This document shows positions 1 to 5,954 of a stretch of 8,293 nucleotides of DNA, one piece after another. The position numbers and the translations under genes were made by a program. Within the stretch, counting starts at the first letter, position 1. Each line of letters opens with the position of its first letter. This stretch comes from Rhodoferax sp. (GTDB lineage Bacteria > Pseudomonadota > Gammaproteobacteria > Burkholderiales > Burkholderiaceae_C). The notes under the pieces were generated by a model that had not been told where the DNA came from, did not search any database, and was given only the letters and a program-made list of their open reading frames with translations. The stretch is from NCBI GenBank assembly GCA_030833685.1, contig JAURGS010000107.1, forward strand, positions 1 through 8,293, in the 5' to 3' direction.

Positions 1-126
1 GCCAAACCGGATGATAAATTTCAGTTCGAGCGACATGGCTATTTCGTGGCTGACCGCGTCGATTCTGCGCCCGGAAAACCGATCTTCAATCGCATCGTGA
101 CCTTGAAAGACAGCTGGGGCAAATAG
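1..126 (+). CDS. glnS: Glutaminyl-tRNA synthetase, C-terminal end (partial)
   Basis: Frame 1 is open from the left edge to a TAG at 124-126, giving 41 residues. They read as the extreme C-terminus of GlnS: a FERHGYFVADR segment, then a PGKPIFNR segment and a LKDSWGK ending. In the family this is the last strand of the anticodon-binding beta-barrel domain, typically seen as RxGYFxxD, PVFNRTVxLKD and a terminal W-x-K. The full enzyme (about 550-600 residues) charges tRNA-Gln in the cytoplasm; its catalytic part lies off the left edge. It is the only plus-strand gene and is convergent with the aldehyde dehydrogenase, so it is a neighbour and not a member of the polyamine operon. The identification rests on a short but distinctive tail. 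Confidence 0.88.
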   Translation, partial: AKPDDKFQFERHGYFVADRVDSAPGKPIFNRIVTLKDSWGK

Positions 127-164
127 GCGGGGCAACGCACTGGCCTAGCCCACCCGCAAAGCCC

Positions 165-1628
165 TCAAACCGGGCTGTCGATCCGGATCCAGGTTGTTTT
201 CATCTCGGTGTATTTATCGAAGGCGTGCAGCGACTTATCACGTCCGACACCGCTTTGTTTGTAGCCCCCAAAGGGCACCGTGATGTCATCCTCATCGTAT
301 TGGTTGACATGAACAGTCCCAGCGCGCAGCGCCCGGGCCACACCAATAGCCTTATTCACATCGCGCGACCATACTGCCGCTTGCAGGCCATAGACGCTGT
401 TGTTGGCCTGACGCACAACATCCGCGGTATCGGTAAACGACAACACTGACAACACGGGACCGAAAATTTCCTCTTTGGCAATCGTCATCTCTGGCGTGAC
501 GCCGGCAAATATTGTGGGCTGCACGTAGTAGCCGCCGGACTCCACGCGAGCTTGCTGGCCACCGAAAACCAATTCCGCGCCCTGCTGCTGACCTGCCTGG
601 ATGTAAGCCATGACGGTGTTGAGCTGCGTTTGGTCGACGATCGCACCCATGACAGTGCTCTTATCCAGCGGGTCACCCGGCATGTATTTCGGCGCCAGGG
701 CCAGCGCTTTGGCCATGAAATCATCACGAATACTGGCCTCAACAAACAATCGCGACGGCGCGTTGCAGCTCTCCCCTTGGTTAAAGAAAACACCCGACAC
801 AGCGGCCTGCACCGCTTTGTCCAGATCAGGGCAGTCTGCAAAAACAATGTTGGGGGATTTGCCACCGAGCTCGGTCCAGGCGCGCTTGAGGTTGCTCTGG
901 CCGGCCATGACATGAATTTGTTTGCCCACTCGGGTTGACCCCGTAAAGGCGATGCAATCCACATCCATGTGCATGGCCAAGGCAGCGCCAGCCTCCTGGC
1001 CATAACCCGGAACCACGTTAAAAACCCCTGCCGGAATGCCCGCAGCCAGCGCCAGTTCGGCCAGACGAAGCGCTGTCAATGGCGACTTTTCGCTTGGCTT
1101 GAGCACCACCGAATTACCCGCGGCCAGTGCTGGCGCAATCTTCCAGGCTGCCATGATCATCGGGTAATTCCAGGGCACGATCACCGCCACAACGCCTACC
1201 GGCTCGCGTTGAATCAAGGCCAGGGCCGTACTCGGCGTGGGGGCAATTTCGTCATAAACCTTGTCTGTGGCTTCGCCGTACCAGCGAATGCAATTGGCAG
1301 CACTGTTGACGTCAACTGAACGCGCGTACTTGACGGGTTTGCCCATATCGAGGGTTTCCATCAGAGCCAATTCGTCGGCGTGCGACAGGATCTGGTCGGC
1401 AAACTTAATCAAGGCTCTCTTGCGATGGGCTGGGGCCATACCCGCCCAACTGCGCTGCTCAAAAGCAGCCCGCGCAGAAGCGACCGCCGCATCGACGTCC
1501 GCTTGCCCGCAACGTGCCACTGTGGCGAGCAGTCGACCATCAACCGGGGACTTGCAATCAAAAACCTGTTCGCCCTGGGCCTGTCGGCGCTCGCCGTTGA
1601 TCAATGCCCGACCGTCGTAATCACCCAT
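165..1628 (-). CDS. puuC: NAD(P)-dependent aldehyde dehydrogenase, PuuC-type (gamma-glutamyl-gamma-aminobutyraldehyde dehydrogenase)
   Basis: This 487-residue protein is a full-length ALDH-superfamily enzyme (usual length 480-500). Visible landmarks are PWNYP with N154 (oxyanion hole), LKPSE with K177 (cofactor ribose/phosphate contact), FTGSTRVG at 228-235 (Rossmann glycine motif), ELGGKSP with general base E253, FFNQGESC with nucleophile C288, and EEIFGP around E387. The C-terminal stretch from about 448 to 480 (TVPFGGYKQSG, then GRDKSLHA, then TEMKT-WI) closely resembles E. coli PuuC as I recall it, which oxidises gamma-glutamyl-gamma-aminobutyraldehyde to gamma-glutamyl-GABA. Pseudomonas KauB-type enzymes are close relatives and act on several omega-aminoaldehydes, so the exact substrate is inferred. 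The ATG at 1628 has a GGAG ribosome site (1635-1638) six bases upstream. The gene follows potI by 63 bases, is last in the run, and would finish the oxidation started by the aminotransferase. Residues beside the cysteine (S287, N289) differ from the more usual V/T pattern. Confidence 0.93.
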   Translation of the reverse strand: MGDYDGRALINGERRQAQGEQVFDCKSPVDGRLLATVARCGQADVDAAVASARAAFEQRSWAGMAPAHRKRALIKFADQILSHADELALMETLDMGKPVKYARSVDVNSAANCIRWYGEATDKVYDEIAPTPSTALALIQREPVGVVAVIVPWNYPMIMAAWKIAPALAAGNSVVLKPSEKSPLTALRLAELALAAGIPAGVFNVVPGYGQEAGAALAMHMDVDCIAFTGSTRVGKQIHVMAGQSNLKRAWTELGGKSPNIVFADCPDLDKAVQAAVSGVFFNQGESCNAPSRLFVEASIRDDFMAKALALAPKYMPGDPLDKSTVMGAIVDQTQLNTVMAYIQAGQQQGAELVFGGQQARVESGGYYVQPTIFAGVTPEMTIAKEEIFGPVLSVLSFTDTADVVRQANNSVYGLQAAVWSRDVNKAIGVARALRAGTVHVNQYDEDDITVPFGGYKQSGVGRDKSLHAFDKYTEMKTTWIRIDSPV

Positions 1629-1652
1629 GCCTTACTCCAAAAACGCATGCAA

Positions 1653-1674
1653 ACGGGTAACCGTATGTGCCCGT
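1653..1674 (-). other. Small inverted repeat in the potI-puuC spacer
   Basis: The 63-base spacer between the potI stop and the dehydrogenase start contains ACGGG at 1653-1657 and its complement CCCGT at 1670-1674. A competing pairing, ACGG (1653-1656) with CCGT (1661-1664), leaves a four-base loop. Either stem is only 4-5 bp. There is no T-run after it on the minus strand, so it is not a convincing terminator. It could be a processing hairpin, a weak operator, or chance. Confidence 0.2.
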
Positions 1675-1691
1675 CAACTCATCACCATGAT

Positions 1692-2567
1692 TCAGATCTG
1701 CCCTATCGCCGCCGTCTCTGAGCGCAAAGCGGCTGCCATCTCGCGTTGTCGCTGGCGCGTTTGACGCGCCACCCACACGCTGTAGGCTACCACCACTACG
1801 GTCACGGACACGATGAGCAAAGTGGCAGCAGCATAGATAGTCGGGTTGATGCCGCGTCGGGCATAGCCAAAAATGACCTGGGGCAAGGTGTTCACGCCAG
1901 GCCCCGACAAAAACTCCGAAATAACAACGTCGTCAAATGAAAGCGTGAACGCCAACAGAAACGCCGCCAAAATCGCTTGGAAGATATTTGGCATCGTAAT
2001 CAAGAAAAACACTTGAATTGGCCGCGCTCCAAGGTCAAGCGCGGCCTCCTCGATGGAGCGGTCCATGGCCAGCAGCCGCGATTGGACCACCACCATGCCG
2101 TAAGCCATGCCCAGCAAGGTGTGACCAAGAACGATCGTGAGCATGCCGCGCTCGGGCCAGCCAAAAACGTTCTGAATCCCCACCATCAACAGCAGGAGTG
2201 ATAAGCCAATGACCACTTCGGGCATAACCAGTGGTGCATTCACCATGCCAGAAAAAGCGGTTCTGCCAAGGAAACGGCGGTAGCGGACCAGAACAAATGC
2301 TGCAAATGTGGCCAAGACAGCCGAGGCCAAGCCAGATGTTGTGGCAACCTTGACGGAGAGCCAAAAGCCGTCCACGATTCGGTTGTCCCGGGTCAATGCT
2401 TCGTACCAGCGCCAGGAAAAGCCCGTGAAGCGCGCGTCCTGCCGGGTGCTGTTGAATGAAAACACCACCATGAAGACCAGTGGCATGTACAGAAAGAAGT
2501 AGGTCACGGCCATCCAAATCAGGCCAATACGCGACTTTCGATAAGGGTTTACGTTGCCCTTAGCCAT
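1692..2567 (-). CDS. potI: Putrescine ABC transporter permease PotI
   Basis: This is an inner-membrane permease of the PotI/PotC family (binding-protein-dependent transport, type I ABC importer fold) that pairs with PotH to form the transmembrane pore. The chosen ATG at 2567 gives 291 residues, close to E. coli PotI (281). An in-frame ATG at 2618 would add 17 residues lying inside potH and lacking permease character. Hydrophobic segments lie near residues 16-38, 71-95, 110-131, 143-165, 196-216 and 247-268. The cytoplasmic EAA loop that docks on the ATPase reads EEAALDLGA at 173-181. The FSFN motif after the first helix is typical of PotI. The start lies within the last codons of potH (8-base overlap), pointing to translational coupling; the ribosome site is a weak purine-rich stretch of alternating G and A within the potH end. 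The C-terminus is polar and Arg/Gln rich. Confidence 0.93.
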   Translation of the reverse strand: MAKGNVNPYRKSRIGLIWMAVTYFFLYMPLVFMVVFSFNSTRQDARFTGFSWRWYEALTRDNRIVDGFWLSVKVATTSGLASAVLATFAAFVLVRYRRFLGRTAFSGMVNAPLVMPEVVIGLSLLLLMVGIQNVFGWPERGMLTIVLGHTLLGMAYGMVVVQSRLLAMDRSIEEAALDLGARPIQVFFLITMPNIFQAILAAFLLAFTLSFDDVVISEFLSGPGVNTLPQVIFGYARRGINPTIYAAATLLIVSVTVVVVAYSVWVARQTRQRQREMAAALRSETAAIGQI

Positions 2568-3477
2568 GAGCCTGCTCTCTCTCGCCTGAATAGCGGTAGT
2601 ACATCGCCAACGGCACAACGATCAGCGCAATCATGACCACCGCAAGTGCACAAGCACGAGGCCAATTGTTGCTGGTGAACATTTCGTCCCAGACCACGCG
2701 GCCAATCATGATGTTCTCAGGGCCGCCAAGCAACGACGGAATCACAAATTCACCAACGGCTGGAATAAACACCAGCATAAAACCGGCAATGATGCCGGCC
2801 TTTGACAATGGAACCGTCACCAACCAAAAGGCCTTTAGAGGGCTGGCGCCAAGATCGTATGCCGCCTCGAGCAGGCGATCGTCGAGTTTGACGAGGGTGG
2901 CATAAAGCGGCAAAACCATAAAAGGCAGATAAACATAGGTCATACCCACCAGCATCGACACATTGGTGTAGAGCATCAAAATAGGCTCTTGGGTAATCCC
3001 CGTCAACATCAATAACTGGTTGATGACGCCTTGGTCAGCCAAGATGCCCTTCCAGGCGTAAACGCGCAGCAGAAACGAGGTCCAGAACGGCAGCATGACC
3101 ATCATCAACAGAGCCGGGCGAACGCTGGCCGGTGAGCGTGCAATGAAGTAAGCAAAAGGGTAGCCAATGACCAGGCACAAAAAAGCAGTGCACAGCGCGT
3201 ACCAGACCGACCGAACGTAGGCCTCGACATAAATGGTCTGAAATAAGACATTCGACTCCAGCGACCGAAAGATGGACGTGTAGTTCTCATATTTCAGGTT
3301 CAGAACACCTGTGCGTTCATCCCACAGCGGCTTGAAGGGCGAGATGTCGTTGCCCATGTCGACAAAACTGATGTAAACCAGAATCAAAAAAGGCAGCAAA
3401 AAAAAGACCAGCAACCAGGTGTAAGGCACACCGATCACGAATCGTCTGCCCGGTAGTTTTTGGAAAAGACGGCTCAT
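2560..3477 (-). CDS. potH: Putrescine ABC transporter permease PotH
   Basis: This 305-residue inner-membrane protein is the partner permease of PotI; E. coli PotH is about 317 residues. After a basic N-terminus, hydrophobic helices lie near 17-39, 91-113, 121-141, 168-193, 227-250 and 273-294. The ATPase-docking EAA loop is at 203-214 (LEAAYDLGASPL), followed by the usual VPLSKAGI turn. The large periplasmic segment between the first two helices (about 40-90), including ISFVDMG and the FKPLWD region, is characteristic of PotH/PotB. The ATG at 3477 is 9 bases after the potG stop; no strong ribosome site is visible, so translation is probably coupled to potG. The gene ends inside the start of potI. 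It belongs to the polyamine branch of the permease family by sequence and by its PotF/PotG neighbours. Confidence 0.94.
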   Translation of the reverse strand: MSRLFQKLPGRRFVIGVPYTWLLVFFLLPFLILVYISFVDMGNDISPFKPLWDERTGVLNLKYENYTSIFRSLESNVLFQTIYVEAYVRSVWYALCTAFLCLVIGYPFAYFIARSPASVRPALLMMVMLPFWTSFLLRVYAWKGILADQGVINQLLMLTGITQEPILMLYTNVSMLVGMTYVYLPFMVLPLYATLVKLDDRLLEAAYDLGASPLKAFWLVTVPLSKAGIIAGFMLVFIPAVGEFVIPSLLGGPENIMIGRVVWDEMFTSNNWPRACALAVVMIALIVVPLAMYYRYSGEREQAHG

Positions 3478-3486
3478 CAGCGGGTC

Positions 3487-4587
3487 TCAGTCGCGCAGCA
3501 CAACACCTGCGGTATCGCCCCACCAAAAATAAACAGAGTCCCCCCAAGTAATTTGGCTGAGCTCATGCCGTGAGGTATTGGCCTCGGTGATACGCACACG
3601 GCTTCCGTCCGCTGTCTGCACCACAAAGCTGTTGTGCGCACCCAGATAGGCGATCTCTTGAACAACCCCGGCAAACCGGTTGACCACGTCTGGTGGCGCC
3701 TCCTTGCTGATTTCGATCTTCTCTGGTCGTACGGCCAGGCTCACGGACATACCCAGTGTGCCGCTGACGCCATGGCCCACCTGGATCTCACCCAAGGCCG
3801 TGCGCACAGCACAACGATCAGTCTCATCCACTGAGAGGCTTCCCTCGAATAGGTTCACATTGCCAATGAAATCGGCAACAAATCGATTCACGGGGTGCTC
3901 ATAAACCTCTTTGGGAGAACCCACCTGCAGGACCCTACCCTTGCTCATCACCGCAATACGCCCGGCCATGGTCATGGCTTCCTCTTGATCGTGCGTCACC
4001 ATCACGCAGGTCACACCAACCTGCTCAACGATATTGACCAATTCAAACTGCGTCTGCTCTCGCAACTTTTTGTCTAAAGCGCCCAACGGTTCATCGAGCA
4101 AGAGAACCTTGGGGCGCTTGGCCAGGCTGCGCGCCAGCGCCACGCGCTGCTGCTGACCACCCGAGAGTTGGTGCGGCTTTCGTTTGGCGTAGCTACCAAG
4201 TTGCACCAAATCCAGCATCTCACCAACCCTTTGTTTGATCTGGTCTTTGGGCATGCCCTCACGCTTCAAACCAAAGGCCACGTTGTCCCAGATGTTCAGG
4301 TGTGGAAAAAGTGCATAAGACTGAAACATCATGTTGAACGGGCGCTCATAGGGTGCCAGTCCCGCGACATCAACGCCACCAAGCAAAATTCGACCTGATG
4401 TCGGAGCCTCAAACCCCGCCAGCATGCGCAGCAGCGTCGACTTGCCACAACCTGAACTACCCAATAGCGCGAAGATCTCACCCTGCTGGATCGATAAATC
4501 GACATCGTCCACTGCCAAGGTGTCGTCGAAACGCTTAACCAACTTTTCGGTCACCAGGTACCGATCGCTCTGATCCGACTCTGACAT
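3487..4587 (-). CDS. potG: Putrescine ABC transporter ATP-binding protein PotG
   Basis: This 366-residue cytoplasmic ATPase powers the PotFGHI importer. With the ATG at 4587, the motifs are Walker A GSSGCGKST at 43-51 (K49), Q-loop Q89, signature LSGGQ at 141-145, Walker B ending in D165-E166, and switch histidine H199. The nucleotide-binding domain ends near 240 and is followed by a C-terminal TOBE-type regulatory domain (about 283-360), as in PotG/PotA (about 377 residues). The start is uncertain. The reading frame also offers TTG at 4593, two codons earlier. The only visible GAGG ribosome site (4605-4608) is 11 bases from the TTG but 17 from the ATG; ATG is preferred as the stronger start codon. 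The gene is separated from potF by 96 bases holding a terminator-like hairpin, and is tightly linked to potH. No motif residue is missing. Confidence 0.95.
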   Translation of the reverse strand: MSESDQSDRYLVTEKLVKRFDDTLAVDDVDLSIQQGEIFALLGSSGCGKSTLLRMLAGFEAPTSGRILLGGVDVAGLAPYERPFNMMFQSYALFPHLNIWDNVAFGLKREGMPKDQIKQRVGEMLDLVQLGSYAKRKPHQLSGGQQQRVALARSLAKRPKVLLLDEPLGALDKKLREQTQFELVNIVEQVGVTCVMVTHDQEEAMTMAGRIAVMSKGRVLQVGSPKEVYEHPVNRFVADFIGNVNLFEGSLSVDETDRCAVRTALGEIQVGHGVSGTLGMSVSLAVRPEKIEISKEAPPDVVNRFAGVVQEIAYLGAHNSFVVQTADGSRVRITEANTSRHELSQITWGDSVYFWWGDTAGVVLRD

Positions 4588-4626
4588 GTTCAAACCCGCG
4601 GCTGCCTCAACGTCAAACCCACCAAC

Positions 4627-4663
4627 AAAAAGGGCTGTTCATACCCAAGGTACAAACAGCCCT
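4627..4663 (-). terminator. Terminator-like hairpin between potF and potG (possible attenuator)
   Basis: Reading the minus strand from 4663, AGGGCTGTT is followed by a 15-base middle and then its exact complement AACAGCCCT (9 bp; plus-strand arms 4631-4639 and 4655-4663). The stem leads straight into five T residues (4631-4627). The middle can itself pair (TACC at 4642-4645 with GGTA at 4649-4652), extending the stem beyond a 2x2 internal loop. It begins 20 bases after the potF stop. A GC-rich stem plus T-run is the standard intrinsic terminator layout. Because potG, potH and potI continue on the same strand with no obvious promoter in between, partial termination or protection of the potF mRNA 3' end is the likely role, giving more binding protein than membrane components. 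Five T residues is short, so leaky termination is plausible. Confidence 0.72.
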
Positions 4664-4683
4664 CGACGACACGACAAACGTAC

Positions 4684-5841
4684 TTACTTGCCTTTTTTGA
4701 ACGCGTTGTACGCGTTCGCCATAGCCTCACGAGCTTCATTGGTGAAGCTGCTTGGAGCGATCATTTTTTGCATGTAATCGGACTCAACAAAAATTGTCTT
4801 GTTGTTCGCGATTTCAGGCTTGATCTGCGCCATGGCCGCTTTATTTGCTGTGGGGTAATTCATTTCATTGGCCATCCGAGCAGCGTTTTCAGCCCTCAGG
4901 TAAAAGTCCATGAATGCCATCGCATTGTTGGGATGCTTGGCGTCTTTGGTGATCGCCATGGTGTCAAAAAAGATCAGCGCGCCAGTGCTGGGCAGCATGG
5001 AGACGATCTCATCTTGGGACTTGTTCTCCTTGGCACGATCCGCTGCGATGTTGATGTCGCCTGACCAACCGATAGCCACACAGGCCTTGCCACCCGCGAT
5101 GTCATCAATCATGGTCGAACTAAATAAACGAACATCTTTGCGAACCTTGGCAAGCATGTCAGTCGCCGCTTTGTAATCCTCGGGATTGTTGGAGTAAGCG
5201 TCCTTGCCAATGTAGTGCAAGGCGACCGGAAGAATCTCGGTCGGCGAGTCAAGGTAGGCAATGCCGCAGGACTTGAGTTTGCTGGTGTACTTGGGATCAA
5301 AAACAAGATCCCAGGCGTTTTCAGGCATAGCCATTTTGCCCAGCGCTTTCTTGGCCTTGGTGACGTTCAGGCCCACAGTCGTGAAGCCCCAGGCCCAGGG
5401 CACCAAGTGCTTGTTGTCAGGGTCGGCCTTGGAAAGCGTTGCCATGACGGCAGGATCCAGGTTTTTCAGATTGGCAATTTTTGTCTTATCAATCGGACGC
5501 AAAAGCCCCCCCTCAATCTGAGGCTTGGCAAACACCGACCCGGGCACCACGATGTCGTAGCCGGAGTTACCTGCCACCAGCTTGGCGTGCAGGGCTTCGT
5601 TGGTCTCAAAGGTGTCGTAATTGACCTTGATGCCCGATTCTTTTTCGAAAGCGGCAATCATGCCCTCAGGAATGTAGTCCGGCCAGTTGTAAATATTGAG
5701 CACCTTCTCTTCGGCCGGCTCTGCAGGCGCTGCTGCCACAGGTGCCGGCGCTGGCGCCGCCTTGGCAGGCTCTTCCTTCTTGCCACAACCCACAACCGCC
5801 AGCGCTGAGAGCGCAATAGCACCCACATAATTCTTGATCAT
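4684..5841 (-). CDS. potF: Periplasmic polyamine-binding protein PotF/SpuD-type, predicted lipoprotein
   Basis: This 385-residue solute receptor delivers polyamine to PotGHI. The mature domain begins near residue 46 with a LNIYNWPDYIPEG motif typical of PotF/PotD/SpuD/SpuE. Likely ligand contacts, by alignment from memory to E. coli PotF, are W53, D55, E202, W259 and D262 (IGWSGD), F291 and D293 (IFFD) and Y329. Together they form an aromatic box with acidic residues that grips the amines. The position after W53 is Pro54, where E. coli PotF has Ser. The N-terminus (MIKNYVGAIALSALAVVGC) is a lipoprotein signal with lipobox VVGC and lipidation at Cys19, followed by an Ala/Pro/Glu-rich tether (about 22-45). 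E. coli PotF instead has an ordinary cleaved signal. The ATG at 5841 is chosen because a GGAG site lies 8 bases upstream; the ATG at 5847 would be only 2 bases away, and a TTG at 5880 lies upstream of the site. Confidence 0.92.
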   Translation of the reverse strand: MIKNYVGAIALSALAVVGCGKKEEPAKAAPAPAPVAAAPAEPAEEKVLNIYNWPDYIPEGMIAAFEKESGIKVNYDTFETNEALHAKLVAGNSGYDIVVPGSVFAKPQIEGGLLRPIDKTKIANLKNLDPAVMATLSKADPDNKHLVPWAWGFTTVGLNVTKAKKALGKMAMPENAWDLVFDPKYTSKLKSCGIAYLDSPTEILPVALHYIGKDAYSNNPEDYKAATDMLAKVRKDVRLFSSTMIDDIAGGKACVAIGWSGDINIAADRAKENKSQDEIVSMLPSTGALIFFDTMAITKDAKHPNNAMAFMDFYLRAENAARMANEMNYPTANKAAMAQIKPEIANNKTIFVESDYMQKMIAPSSFTNEAREAMANAYNAFKKGK

Positions 5842-5849
5842 GAACATTT

Positions 5850-5853
5850 CTCC
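5850..5853 (-). promoter_or_regulatory. Ribosome binding site of potF
   Basis: GGAG on the minus strand, 8 bases before the ATG at 5841. It decides between three candidate starts (5841, 5847 and TTG 5880). Only 5841 has normal spacing, and that start also gives a clean lipoprotein signal sequence. Confidence 0.75.
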
Positions 5854-5954
5854 ATAAAGATTGACTGCAAAAGCGTTCAACAGCGCTAAGGCCGCAGACG
5901 AAATTTTAAAGACTTTACCAGTTGGGCGGCCGCCAGGGGCGCCATAGGGTTGTT

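Noticed and set aside
127..164. Possible bidirectional terminator between the glnS and puuC stop codons
   Set aside because: GCGGG (127-131) and CCCGC (153-157) can pair, but the stem is 5 bp with a 21-base loop and neither strand has a T-run after it. Termination here may be Rho-dependent or lie inside the neighbouring genes.
552..1319. Several plus-strand frames (552-938, 610-915, 969-1319) opposite the dehydrogenase
   Set aside because: All are mirrors of a gene with every ALDH catalytic motif in place; they overlap one another in different frames and none resembles a known protein.
5215..5808. A 197-codon plus-strand open frame opposite potF
   Set aside because: It is antisense to a well-supported gene, its product is low-complexity Arg/Cys/His rich at the end (mirror of the Ala/Pro linker), and it shows no recognisable domain or ribosome site. 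It is a shadow frame.
5848..5880. A promoter upstream of potF (TTGAAC at 5880-5875)
   Set aside because: The hexamer resembles a -35 box, but no good -10 lies 16-18 bases downstream, and a start site there would remove or overlap the ribosome site.
5925..5943. Terminator after spuC formed by the GC-rich palindromes
   Set aside because: The palindromes are short and self-complementary, without a stable loop, and no T-run follows on the minus strand.
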